Shown: positions 13,701-25,297 of the stretch, piece after piece
Layout of the letters: each line of letters starts with the position of its first letter
Numbering within the stretch: position 1 is the stretch's first letter
Source: Orbilia blumenaviensis
Taxonomy: Eukaryota > Ascomycota > Orbiliomycetes > Orbiliales > Orbiliaceae
Direction of reading: 5' to 3'
Length of the DNA: 64,000 nucleotides
NCBI GenBank assembly: GCA_036872755.1
Contig: JAVHNS010000003.1
Coordinates: forward strand, 3,038,001-3,102,000
The notes under the pieces: model-generated
Told to the model about the DNA's origin: nothing
Seen by the model: only the letters and a program-made list of their open reading frames with translations
Databases searched by the model: none
Position numbers and translations under genes: made by a program

Positions 13701-14410
13701 CAACTACCACCACTACGACTACCACAACCACGACTACTACCACGACAACAACAAAGTCGACAACATCTTCCACAACTACATCTTCTTTGCCACCGGTGGC
13801 CACTGGCAACCCATGGGAGTACCTCGGATGTTACTTGGATTCTGTCAATACCCGAACTCTCCCAAATAAGACCAAGACTGATAACGGCATGACTATTGAA
13901 TGGTGTCAAGACTATTGTATGGGATCCCTTAACATGCCATACGCCGGTCTTGAAGCATCCAAACAATGCTTCTGCGCCGATAAGATCAACTATGACAGGC
14001 AGCCCGGCCAAACCGGTTGTACACAGACCTGCGCAGGAGACTCCACGGAGATCTGTGGTGGAGCCAGCAGACTCAGCATCTACAAGAATAACAAGTGGAA
14101 CCCCACTGTTATTGCACAAAACGTTCAGGGCTGGACATACGATGCCTGCTGGACTGAAGTTACTGGTCGCGCTCTCCGTGGATACGTTTACACGGATAGC
14201 ACTGGTATGACCTCAGCACAGTGTATTGCCACTTGTAAGGGCAGAGGATACTCTATCGCTGGTCTCGAAAACAGCAAGGAGTGCCACTGCAGTAACGCAA
14301 ACTTGGCGACAATCAAGGCGCCTGATACTGACTGTGGTATGAATTGTGTTGGCAATGTCACGGAGTTCTGCGGTGGTTCAAGTAGGGTGCAGGTATATCT
14401 CTCTCCATGA
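7744..14410 (+). CDS. Giant secreted PQQ-propeller / ASH / eight-WSC-domain protein
   Basis: Exons are 7744-7956, 8025-8505, 8566-12403 and 12469-14410, giving 2157 residues. The introns (68, 60 and 65 bp) have good GT/AG signals and frame is kept at each. Residues 1-24 form a signal peptide. Residues 25 to about 540 resemble a quinoprotein-type beta-propeller, with repeated blades such as WVYIIDAKNGTI, GKIYLVNAD and GKLYVAGSNGKI. From about 545 to 930 come Ig-like ASH/hydin-type modules (FDFGSVSGGS, ITNTGGSPLQV). Eight Cys-rich WSC domains follow, starting near residues 945, 1063, 1189, 1297, 1456, 1625, 1959 and 2062. Each has the GC.D......L and ECYCG/ECWCG pattern. They are linked by Thr/Ser-rich, probably O-mannosylated, spacers. 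WSC domains bind carbohydrate or sense wall stress. With no TM segment or GPI signal, this one should be secreted or wall-bound. Redox activity of the propeller is not shown. Confidence 0.9.
13404..13520 (+). repeat. 12-bp tandem repeat coding (Pro-Ser-Thr-Thr)n
   Basis: An in-frame minisatellite in the long Thr-rich linker of the WSC gene. The unit encodes PSTT and is repeated about ten times with third-position variation between CCC/CCT and ACC/ACT/ACA. Copy number is likely to vary between strains. Confidence 0.85.
13588..13662 (+). repeat. Second (Pro-Ser-Thr-Thr)n tandem repeat
   Basis: A second, shorter block of the same 12-bp unit, separated from the first by a poly-Thr run made of ACC/ACT/ACA codons. 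On the other strand both blocks read as Val-rich ORFs that are shadows. Confidence 0.8.
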
Positions 14411-15068
14411 GCATGAGAGAGAGTTGATGACTTGATTTTCATGTATCTTGTTGGTGTTTTTGTTGGGATTTTTTGCATTCTCATTATTTTATGATGCTTT
14501 TGGAATGCATTGGATATAACTTGGGCATTTTATGGAGGCTTCGTTGAGCCCACTGCACACTCTCTAAAAATTTCCTTAATTTTTTTCCTTGCCTTATAAA
14601 CTTTCTTCATTTTGAGAGCGTTTACCATGTAATTTTAACCAGAGTATGGTTGCTTACATTATATATACATAATTAATTATACCGAATGTCTTCACACAAA
14701 ACTCTGATATCAGTAGAACATGTGATATTCCATACTTTCGCAACATTGTGACCAGATACCGCTGTACTTCAAGTATATTTTGTTTCACCTTCATATTTTT
14801 TTCTTTCATGGGCATAGCAATCAACTTGATTTGGGACAAAGAACTTTTCCCTCAGCCGGCTGCTTGAAACACAATTCCTCAGCAAGATGAGAAATTATAT
14901 AGAACTGGCATAAGTGACGGTACGCGGTTAAACCATCAAGTTTCTCTCACATGCATAATCCCGCGCGAGACCAGTACTGAATAGTCGCAGCTGCCTTCAG
15001 GACAACGTCAATTTTGCGAATTTCTAACTCTATTTCTCCAGCAGATAATCCCGTAAAATATACTCAAG
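14411..15068. other. Intergenic, no gene recognised
   Basis: A+T-rich 3' flank of the WSC gene and 5' flank of the next gene. I see nothing else in it. Confidence 0.5.
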
Positions 15069-15778
15069 ATGAGCCACGAGGACATTTCCAAGACAGTGCG
15101 GAAGCTACAGAAAGACCTGGCATCTTTGCAAGAAAGATTTGACGATCTCCGCGATATTTGCGAAGGGTTGGTAATTACCTGCCAAACTTTCGACGTCCAA
15201 AATAGAAAGATAGATGAGAACATACAATTCAGCGCAGGAGTTATGATGAGCTTGCTTTCTATTAGCTCAGTCTGTAAGGAGATTCGCCTTGATCAGATGA
15301 ATATGTTCATCGCGGCAAATCCGGATATTGCGGAGAAGTATGATATCGAAGCAGGGTTTATGAGTTGTGGGCATGGGGCAAGTTTGAAGGCTTGGTGGGG
15401 GAATGCTGCGGTATGAATACTTCGTTCTCACCTTCTTATTCTTTCAATTAAATACTAAGTTCCTGCATGGCGCAATTATAGGTCGATATCGAAATCCCAT
15501 TCAACGAAAGAACACACAGACTCTTCGCAGCATGCTACGGCGTTACAGTGGGAACCCTGAAACGTTATTGCCACGACGAAAGACTGCTAAAACTACTCTC
15601 GCAGCGATTTACACTGTACAAACACCTTCCAGACCAGTTTCATGCTCTCTACGATCTTCTTTGTGAGAGCCTTGTTGACGGGAAATACTACGAAGAGACG
15701 TTGGAGATGCTGCTAGGGGCGGTGGACTTTACTTTGAAGGAGATCCTCCATTTGGAACTGCCGTGTGCGAGCTCTTAA
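15069..15778 (+). CDS. Hypothetical protein, N-terminal coiled coil
   Basis: Two exons, 15069-15410 and 15482-15778, encode 212 residues. The 71-bp intron has a GTATGA donor, a TACTAAG branch point and a TATAG acceptor, and the join is phase 0. The ATG is in a good context (AAGATGAG). Residues 1-55 are heptad-like (VRKLQKDLASLQERFDDL) and probably form a coiled coil. The rest is predicted mostly helical, with conserved-looking aromatic and Cys residues (FMSCGHG, KAWWGN). There is no signal peptide or TM segment. I do not recognise a family. The clean splice signals and continuous frame make a real gene likely. Confidence 0.7.
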
Positions 15779-16354
15779 CTACAAAATAAGTTAGTTAGGG
15801 CGCACCTGTGCTTGCGCATAGCCTTAGAATTGAGTTCCCTAGATTCAGACTCATGAGCTCAACCATACCGAGCTGGAAGGTTTAGACAAGGGTACAGAAG
15901 AGCTACCGCCAGAACAACCCTAGATATATATAGTCCCAGCTCAATTAACGATGCTTTATCACGAGCAAAACCTATGTACGATTGAGGAAAGAAATATAAT
16001 GATCCTGTTTCCTTTAAGATAACTGGGGGTAACAAATCTACTATATGATGATTCTCTCAAACTCGTTTCGCTCCTTGAGATTGGCATGTTGACGCAAACT
16101 ATAGGCTAGACATGTCGCTTCGCATGTTTGAGCTGTCAAATGCAGCGAATATGAATGTGCTACTACCTAAACTTATATTATTATTGTTTGCGGTTTATAT
16201 AGATATTGTAACATCATATAAATCCTCGATTGTTTCCACAGGCTTATTGAATATCCGAATATCCAGATCTAGCCTGAGTCTTCGAAATTACGACTCCAAC
16301 CCCCATTACTAAATTCCAATTCCGAATAGGACGGTGTTTTCAAAATCACCGATC
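15779..16354. other. Intergenic, no gene recognised
   Basis: A short gap upstream of the kinase gene. A 66-codon ORF at 16112-16312 has no support. Confidence 0.5.
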
Positions 16355-18277
16355 ATGGATCCACTTTTCAGACCTATAGATAGGGCTGAGAAGCCCGGAG
16401 AATCCGAAGAACCCGGCTTTATTCCCATGACACCGGCCGCAATACTCGGCCATGCACCATTTTCTTGGGAGTTGCATTCAGTCTCTCCTCCGCCAGTTCC
16501 TCCGCCAGTTCCTCCAAAGATACCTATACACAGGCCCACGACGAGTCCCGTAGGCTCTCAAGGACCCTTTGCATATGTGTTTTCACACGGCTCGCAGCTT
16601 CTAAAGCCACGAGAGGACGCAAGCCTAGATGCGATCGATCTTGGGCCACCAATTCGGGTTTTCACGCAAAATATGCCGAAATACTCACTACCTAAATCCT
16701 ATGAAAGAGACTTCCGGGTCGTGAGGGACATAGGAGAAGGTGCCTTTGGGCAAACTGCGGTTGTGGAGGTTGTGTCCGCCGAGGAAGGGGGTATTGCACA
16801 CGGTTTCCGCCTGCCGGTGGGCATGTCGTTTGTAGCGAAGAAGGTCCAAGCAAATCCTGCCAGACAAAAGTCTCTATATCGAGCTGAATGGAGGATTTTG
16901 GATATATTGAGAGGTCATAGGAACATACTCTATGGGATGTGCACACAGCAGCCGAGGAAGGAGAGTCCCCACGGACACATCTTTACGGAGTACTGCGATC
17001 TAGGGGATATTTTAAGGCTACTGCAGAGATATGATGATAATTTCAGGACGAAAATGCGAGAATGTGGGTAAGTAGATCCTCCATATGCTACTCTAAAACA
17101 ACGGATAAGAATTTAAAGCTGACTACTGTTGTCTCTCCTTTCCACAAGCTTCTCGCGAGCAATACTTCCTCCGGAGCTTCGATGGTTGGAATGCCCCCCT
17201 GAAGGCATCGCGTACGAAATTATGACCAGTGTTGCGAGAGGTATCGCTTGGATGCATCACGGTATCTGGGACTGGCCGCTCCACAGCGAGATGAACCCAA
17301 AATGGACACCAATCATGCACAATGATCTAAAGGCGAATAATAGTAAGTGCACATCATATGCACCTTCCTTAAGGATTTCCGAAGAATTATTGCTAACGCA
17401 GTGACTTCTTAGTATTCATGATTTCACGTCGGCAAGGAGATCCTTGTCCATACCCTATATTCAAGATCGGAGACTTTGGTGCGGCGACTAGTTTCGGTAT
17501 GAAAGCATGGATTGGAAACAATGCTACTTCGTCACCGGTGAGTTTGCAACTTATATTCTGATAAAAATCTCACGTATAGTTGTTTCTTTTTTCTTTCATT
17601 TAAACATTTTCAGTTCAATATGCGTAAACCGGGACTCATTTTGCGAATTCTGAGTATTGTAGCAACGAATGATGAACTGCCTAAGTATCCCCAGTGTGCC
17701 AGCCGATGACATATTCGCCCTTGGCGCGATGATGTACAACATCGCGCACTGCATCTATCCATACGAAGGCAAATTCGGGGAGACTGTTCACCGGATCCAA
17801 GGTAGTCCCGGCACCGAAGTTAGGGATACTAACCCATGTTTGAATTGCTGTAGTCAGCCGGAGCGGAGGCACATAAGAGGCCCACCGTGCAGCATAGAGT
17901 CCGAACCCCTACGTAAGGGATGTATACGGTACACAGGCATAAATTACTCGAAAAGGGCAAGATTGAGATTCCCACCACCTTATGCAAAATGGTTTCACAA
18001 TCTCATCGATGACTGTCTAGAATTAGAACGCCAGGACAGGCCCGATATTATCGAAGTATTGGAAGTGCTATATATCCAAAGAAGAAACTGGGATGAACTG
18101 GAGAGAGGAAATCCATTAGTATTATGGGATTATTCCTGGCTAACCCCCGTAGAACAAAGCGTATTAATATACAGGAAGTATCAAGCAGAGGATATGTGGA
18201 AAATGGCGTCGAGGAATAAGGTGTCTAAATATATACCTAAAGCCCAACTTGAGGCCAGAAATTTTGATTGTTATTGA
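16355..18277 (+). CDS. Atypical protein kinase-domain protein
   Basis: Four exons, 16355-17067, 17149-17342, 17413-17537 and 17663-18277, encode about 548 residues. A Pro-rich leader carries a small repeat (PPPVPPPVPPK). The kinase fold begins near residue 120. It has a Gly-rich loop (DIGEGAFGQ), a VAKK lysine, a hinge region (EYCDLGDILRLL), a catalytic loop reading HNDLKANN (H295-N296-D297), and DFG at 323. Subdomain IX (DDIFALG) is near residue 360, a normal distance from DFG. The HRD arginine is Asn, so regulation by activation-loop phosphorylation is doubtful. The last intron is the weak point. Using TTGTAG at 17660-17662 keeps frame and gives 125 bp. A nearer acceptor (TTTTCAG at about 17613) would run into a stop. 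With this choice the APE motif reads SPQ. Substrate is unknown. Confidence 0.75.
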
Positions 18278-20796
18278 CTTGGGGGACTATACATGTAGTT
18301 TTACTTAATATTAATGGTGAGGCCGTCTGCAGACTGGTCGTTGCACAAACCGAAATTTTGTACAGTTGTAACTGAGTTCATGAGTTTTAATTTTGTCGCG
18401 GTATCGGTATATAATAGTTGAAAACTGTCATTTTAGAAATCTTACTGCATCCCTAACTAAAATTATCTATAGCAGTTTACACCTGTATATCATTGAGATC
18501 AATTTGATCGCATCGGAGAAATTTAGCATGGGGTTCCCTAAATTCCATATATATGGGTAGGCCTAGCGGCATAGTAATACCCATAAATACGACCCTAGGG
18601 ACCGAATAGGCCCCCTAGAAAAGAAAAATAGAGAAAAACAACGTGAAAATTCAAAATCCCGGCCCCATGCTTGTCAGAGTCTCGTAATTTTATGCCATAT
18701 TATCAATGGCTATTCAAACAAGGCTGTTCGGGTCATATGATGTGAATAATCGAAAATTTGGATCACAAAGTTAGTTAGGTTAGCTATTAGGTAGAGTAAA
18801 CAATACTTTACGAGATGCTGACTACCTAGATTTATAACAGTTAGCGACTTCGTCACCTCGCTGCATCAATACGCCTCCTTATCCCTACCTTATACCACCA
18901 AACTCTTGACATTCCTGACTGCTATTTGCATACATATTTGTCATGGCCTTGCGTAGAATTTAGTCGGGTCATAAGTGTACAGTACGGGAACCGAGTATCA
19001 TCCTTCGTCGTCAGGCTATAGGTCTATAGGTCATTCGGCTTCGGCTACTAATTGTAACGTTACACAAGCTTTAGGACTTCCTTTCAGATACGAGTGACCC
19101 GACCGGCCCTACCGACGTGCGTACATATATGATTGGCATCAAGATCACTGAAAATCGATATTTGCATTGTCTGTGCCTAGTTTTATTTGAAGTATGCAGG
19201 TACAAGGAATTAGTGGTTAATAGCCGGGAGGCATGCGGTAGCCTCAGGCCCGGGATGACAGTTGGGTCGCACGAATCTCGTACAAATTTTGGATTATAGC
19301 AACATACTAACACATAACCGTAGTCGGATAATTATCGATAACACTTAATTGATCGGCTAGGAATCCCGACCATGCAACGGAAGTTACTAGCAGCCTTCAT
19401 CCTCAGAAATTATTGCATGCATTGCCAACAGAATAACGACATGCAGAATTTGTGACTAGCATCAACGCTGGGTCCTGGTAGCCCTGTCATGGCCAGCATG
19501 CTGACCGGGATGTGGGATACCCCGCCAAGCCGGCATGTCGCCTCTGCAGCCCTGTATAGGACCGATCGAGAACCAAAGTGAATTACTAAAGCTCACCAGT
19601 TACACACAATACGATCGAGACTGTACCTGGATCTGTAGACGGCGACGGCTGCAGGGTTGTCTTGTCTTATCGAGATCGCTGAAGCAAGGGGTTCATCTCT
19701 GTGAAATTCGCTTACCTTTTGTGGGAAGGTTCGCCCGAAAAATCCAACAAGTCGATATCACTAGCTTCTGGCATGCCATTGCGCCGCTGAGGAATTCCAA
19801 CAATTTAAAGAGCAAAGTGGTGTCATTAATAAAACGTAATTCAGTTCCTCCAAATCTGTGCCTTGGTTTCGCAGCCATCTACAGCAAACGTGTAGCGAGC
19901 TAAAATTTTAGGGTCTTGAACCTTTCTTCTATGTTCCCCCATGCAGAACTGGCCCTGAGGTCGTTCGCCCTCGTCTAACCCTAGTCCTTATGATAACGGA
20001 ATTATCCTGTCCAAAGGAATATAACGTTCTCTTAAAAGTAAAGGAGATATTTTTCGATGAGGGAAAACTGTTATGGCCTCGCGTGAGACGGAGGCTGAAA
20101 CGAATGTATGCATGGGACCACCAGCTACCCGACTATCCTGTCCTTGCCTATGTACGACACTACGATAGCGTCCCCGCCGCACATTGACTCGTGTAGCTAT
20201 CCTTGATGACTTTTCAAAACTTAGCCTAATCATACGCCGTACAACAATTAAATCTAAAGTTGTTGGCTCACCTATCACTAAGATTCGGACGTGTGCGCTC
20301 TCCGGGTCAGAATATTTATACTCAAGATGGTCCGCCCCTCCCAATAGATATAAGCCCCTCTTCGCGCTAGCTTCGAATTATCTCCAGACCGCGTCTTCGG
20401 ATTCCTTAAAAACTAGGACGAAAGATATACTATCTATAAAGGTCGGCCACTAGTAGGTTTGTGTACAGTCGTACTGTTCAAGTATATAGGAAGCCTTATG
20501 GACTTAATTTAATATTTGGTACAAGGTTAGTAAGCTTCAATCGATATCAGCGCCTCATGAGCTCAGCATTCAATAATATGTCTCTACAAAAAAATGCCTT
20601 TTCTTCACGTCCTCAGTATCTTTTTATCTACTTCCAATCCCCTATTCTCCCTCAGTCTTTTTTTTCTATGCGACATCTACTTTTCAGCTATTCATCATCC
20701 CCGAGCTCTCCCTTAGAGCCAATCAAATCTCTAACGATGTCTCTCCTCAATCGATCTCGATTTTTAGGCAGAATTATCGCCTCAAAAGCACGAAAG
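18278..20796. other. 2.5-kb intergenic region, no gene recognised
   Basis: A+T-rich with many short palindromic TA motifs. The ORFs at 19535-19903 and 19988-20344 lack motifs or convincing codon use. No RNA gene was found by eye. Confidence 0.45.
20598..20712 (+). promoter_or_regulatory. CT-rich promoter/leader tract before the lipoxygenase
   Basis: A strongly pyrimidine-biased stretch with T8 and repeated CTCCC/TTCC, ending about 85 bp before the chosen ATG. This is typical of fungal core promoters and leaders. The frame stays open through it, so an N-terminally longer protein cannot be excluded. Confidence 0.35.
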
Positions 20797-22695
20797 ATGA
20801 AACCAGCATACGTTTTTACAGCTTGCATAGCCAGCGTTGCGACAGTTCCAATTCGGAGGGCAGAACTCCAAGATGATCTATTCTCCTTGCCAGGCCCCTT
20901 GCATTTCGTCAGAGATTTTGATATCAAAGCAAAGCGCCTCGTATTCGTGTATGGTCCAGGAGCTGGCGGGGGCCCACCTTCTCCAGCCGGTGTCCTGGGG
21001 CAAGCACGGGTCGAAATCGACACATTGATCACCAATGTCGAATTGAACGCTCAGGTGGCTATTGATGTAAAAGGCAAAGATGCCGCAGTGGCCAATATAT
21101 CGAAGGTTAAATCCTTTCCAATACCAGTTATACAGACTTATCCTAACAATTTTTATTTCTTTAGTTGGGCGGCCTTAAAACACTCGATGATTACACGAAA
21201 CTTTACGATCACTGGAAGGAAACAACCGCACCTACAGGAGTTTCCCCGGGCTCACTCAAGAATTACAGACAGGATTTATTTTTTTCCATGCAACGACTGT
21301 CTACCAATCCATATGCGCTCCAAAGGCTTTTTCCCGGAGAGGACCTCCCGTTTATTGTAGATGATACGATTGCTGTGGGTCTGACTGGTAGGAAATTGAC
21401 TAAGCTGCTTTCCGAAGGGCGTTTGTTCTATGTGGATCACAGTGGTATTCGCCATTTTGAAACCGAGAAACCCGCCAACTATGCTGGAGGTTGTGATGCT
21501 TACTTTTATATCAGCCCTTCAGATGGCCAGTTTTTGCCTCTAGCTATCAGAGCAAACTACGATAGCGACCTGATTTACAGCCCCTACGATACACCTGATG
21601 ATTGGATGTTAGCCAAAATGATGTTTAACGCCGACGATCTATTCATGGCACAGTTTTACCACTTCTCAGGCTCACACTATGTTACCGAAGCAGTATACCA
21701 GGCCGCAATTCGAACTCTAAGTGAGGAGCACCCTATTCTAGCAGTACTTAAAAGATGTAAGTTCAACGAACTTTTTGGTACTAGGAAATGCCAGAAACAT
21801 TATTAACTTATCAAAAAACGTAGTGATGTACGGTGCTTTTGGGATCAGGCCATTGGCAGTTTCCGTCCTCTTCGCAAAGGGTGGCGTTATAGATCAACAC
21901 TTCGGCTACAGCGGAAGAGCAGCCGAAGTGTACTCGGATTATCTTTACACAAGTGGAATCGCCGGCGCTGTCCAGGGCAACTATTTCAAGACTAATCTCA
22001 GAGGCCGTGGACTTATCGATTTTGAAGAAGGCCCGCCTTTGAAGCATTTTCCGTTTTACGAAGATGCTCTCCCAATCTGGAACGCCATGCGCACGTTTAT
22101 GACCGTACTCGTCAATACATACTACCCCGACAACAATGCAATTACTAATGACGACGAGTTAATGCAGTGGGTGGATGAGGCAAATGGGCCGGCTAAAGTG
22201 GTTGACTTCCCCACCAGAGAAATAATGACTACCCGTGCTAAACTTATCGACCTCCTCACGCACATGGCTCACCTCGTATCAACCGCTCACCACGTCGTCA
22301 ACACTAACGCCATCATCACCATAGGTGGCGTTCTTCCCCTAAACCCAGGTGGTTTATCAAGGCCGATTCCGACCACTAAAGGAGTAAAAAACATTGTCAA
22401 GTACCTTCCACCAGCCGACAAGAGCATCGCCTATATCCTTTCTACAGGCCTGTTCGCTCGTCCCTTGCTTGCTGGAACTGATCGTACTCTCGTTCACATG
22501 TTTGACGACCCGCAGATGTTGAAACGAATGCCACCTGCCGTCACCACTGCAAACAAGTTTTTCAAAGCTGCAATGAGAGCCAGAAGCAACATTGTTAAAC
22601 ACCGCGATTTCGGAAAAGACGGATTGAGCCAGGGCATGCCGTTCATATGGAAAACGCTGGACCCTGACGTTATGCCCTGGAGCTTGTCCGTTTAA
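20797..22695 (+). CDS. Secreted manganese-type lipoxygenase
   Basis: Exons 20797-21105, 21165-21756 and 21824-22695 encode 590 residues, the usual length for fungal Mn-lipoxygenases (about 600). I chose ATG 20797 because it starts a signal peptide (MKPAYVFTACIASVATV); the open frame reaches further upstream. Metal ligands are readable. They are H269-x4-H274 in QFYHFSGSHYVTE, H456-x3-N460 in TAHHVVNTN, and a terminal Val at the extreme C-terminus (PWSLSV). The family marker FGYSGRAAEVYSDYL is also present. The enzyme should oxygenate linoleic or linolenic acid outside the cell to hydroperoxides. Iron or manganese cannot be told from these ligands alone; manganese is inferred from overall similarity. 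The second intron (67 bp) ends at AACGTAG. A nearer CTAG would give an impossible 28-bp intron and a stop. The first donor is the unusual GTTAAA. Confidence 0.92.
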
Positions 22696-24467
22696 TACAT
22701 GCGATCTCTTTTCTTGATTTAAGGTTCGCTTCCTTTTTTTTTTACAAAAGAACAATGGTCTTGGAATATGGAAACATGTTTAGTATTAACTCGTACGACA
22801 TACATGGCTACCAATTATGGCACCAAAATAATGGCCAGTTTATGGATTATATCGATTTTTCCGAGATGAGGTTTTTTTTTTAACAAAAAAATAAATAAAA
22901 CGCATTATGTAGATGGCACAACTAATCGATAGTTGTAATCAAATACGAGGTTAGTAGGGGCATAAACCGGCCTCAAGCATTGAATAAAAAAGAAAAGAAA
23001 TAACGAAAGAAAAAAATACGAAGCTTTTCCACGCCGGGATTGTAATTTTGTAGTCGACAAAAGTTCTTACAGCTGTAGAGGCATATTTACAATGCATATA
23101 CCATCGAACGAATCAATTCATTTACGACAAGTATATACCAAAGGTTTGAAACAAGGTCCTTCGAAGTATTAATATTTATTAATAGAAAATCTACGGGTTA
23201 TGGCATGACTTGTTCATCCTTCGGCATTCAGCAACCCCCCATATCACAAGTAGTTTGGAGTGTGCTCCAAAATTATTCAATTGGCCCAAGTTTAGGTTCG
23301 GTGAACATGTCACCCAGCTCGGGGACGTCGAAGCTGATATTTTCAGCTCGAAAAGCCAAAAATGCAAAAGTAAGCCCCGCAAAAGATAATTGATTATTCT
23401 CGCACGATATCCGCCGTCGACGCGTCGAATGGTTGTATTTTTTTCGAATGGATAATATCGGTTCAATGGGATCGATTCTAATAGCTTTTGTTGGAAAAAG
23501 CCGTTAGCCAGCGAACTGCGGTGATTGGTTCGCGAGCTCGGTTCTGCCTGTTCTTATCCCAAAACGACCGTTGAACCGTGAAATCCGACCTGCGCGCCAG
23601 AATGATTACTAGGGCCTGCGAGTCACGACGTCACGTCCGGGCTACAGGTGTCGCACTCGCAATGCGGAATGTGCACCTTTTGGATACTAAACACTCATTA
23701 TCATAAAACGGTATAGCTGAACCATTATTCACAACCCTAGCGAGGCTAAACGATCGATCATCGAATTTACCAAATTGCAATTGAGTAAACCACTTGGCCA
23801 TGCAATCTGTACCTATTCGGAAGCGAAAGTTAATTCGGTAACGCAAACAAAAAAAGAAAATTTGGAAATTTGAAAAGAATAGATGACACGCCATGGAAGT
23901 CGGCTTAAGGCTGTAGAAATCTGGTACTCAGAAAATAAAAAGAAAAAGGGACTATATGCAGTCATGCAACAGAAACTTTTCTCAAAGTTGACTTCGGTGT
24001 TCAGACGTCTATAAAACTGGGCGGATCACCTCGGTCCGTCTCGGAATGTTCTACACAGCAAGAAGTCCAAAGAGACAAAGCGGAACAGAATTTTAACTTT
24101 TCTATGCTCCACAATATCTACATTTCGTTTGTGTCCGATTCTTGGGTCTAAACTAGTCTATTCTCTTCAAAACATCACCACAAGCTAGCCGTTTGATCGT
24201 TTACCGATTTATAACAGCCTCAAACCGTCTACAAGGGAAAGAAAGTTTATAACGTTAAACTGCCAAGGCCGGATTAGTCACAACACGACGCAATCTAAAC
24301 TGCTTCGTCAAGTGCCGGCCCCGAGATTAGATTGTAGTTTAAAAATAGAAAATATGGGAACCAGAGTCCTCTATATCATCCAGGCTGAAGAAAAAAGTAG
24401 AGGGATACCACCATCGCAACAAACTCCTATAAAACGTAGTATCGACGAAGATACCCTCGAAGGAAAG
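22696..24467. other. Intergenic, no gene recognised
   Basis: Low-complexity A/T-rich 3' flank with poly-T/poly-A runs (22733-22743, 22871-22890), then unique sequence. I see no supported gene. The first in-frame ATG of the next gene could lie at 24354 instead of 24468. Confidence 0.45.
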
Positions 24468-25297
24468 ATGGCTCAGCCAAATACATCCTACAATATTCCT
24501 CGTGAGTCGTCTCTTTTATGCGCAAAGGATTTTATCACTGGTGCGGGCGCTGTGATGTTCCATCGAAAGAGTAAACGGGTTGTTCTCGTTATCGATACCC
24601 GTCAAGAGCAGTTTGGGTGGTTTTTACCAAAGGGAAGACGGGATATTGGTGAGACTTTTGAACAAACCGCAGTACGCGAGGGTGAAGAAGAGGTATGTCC
24701 ATGCGAAAAACTCCACTTAATATCCCAAACTATCATAAATATCGACAATATTACTTCATATCTATATGTCGCAAATTCGGATTTACATTTAAGAATCTTA
24801 TGGCAATGTGTAATATAGAACGGCGCTAACGAAAGTTTCTGGCTGTTACACAGGGCGGATACCCTTGCAGGCTACTTCCCGTTCCCGTACCCACACGGCA
24901 TCCAAAGAAGGTTGCAGACGGGGACACACTGTCGACAGAGCCTATTTACATGCATAACTGGGCTATTCCAACTAAAAGATCCTGGAAGGACGGCGGCATG
25001 TATACTTGTTTCTGGTATGTGTGCGAAATCACGGACGAGGATGTGGAAAAAGTCGAGCGTGAGAAGCAGGAGAAGGAGATCCTGAATAGAGCACAGATGA
25101 ACTTAGCAGAGGCCAAGACAAATACGGGAAAAGTCTTTATGGATTATCACGAACTGGGATATCGATCAGAGTTATTCGGGTACGAAGAGGCAAATAAGTT
25201 AATTGCAGAATCGATAGACTCGACGGTCTTTGGGTGTGTCCTAGGGACGGCAATCGAACTGGTGCAGAAGTTGGATGCAATGGAGACTACAGATTAG
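24468..25297 (+). CDS. Nudix hydrolase
   Basis: Exons 24468-24692 and 24854-25297 encode 222 residues. The intron is long for this window (161 bp, GTATGT...TACACAG) and joins in phase 0. The Nudix box fits G-x5-E-x7-R-E-U-x-E-E-x-G-U: G56, E62, R70, E71, E74, E75, then G77 from the second exon. The intron therefore splits the box. Position U is Gly (REGEEEGGY), where a hydrophobic residue is usual. LPKGRRD before it is typical of phosphohydrolases acting on nucleoside or inositol diphosphates. The C-terminal third has a charged helix (VEKVEREKQEKEIL). The upstream ATG at 24354 would add 38 residues without a recognisable domain. Substrate is unknown; cytosolic location is inferred from the lack of a targeting signal. 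Confidence 0.85.

Noticed and set aside
13219..13809. Val-rich minus-strand ORF of 196 codons
   Set aside because: It is the complement of the Thr-rich repeat of the WSC gene; the repeat alone keeps the frame open.
17588..17662. TTTTCAG acceptor for the kinase's last exon
   Set aside because: It leads to a stop after about 30 codons and misses the subdomain IX frame; the later TTGTAG keeps the kinase fold.
21757..21784. Short 28-bp intron in the lipoxygenase
   Set aside because: Too short to be spliced and it creates a stop; the 67-bp intron ending at 21823 restores the family sequence.
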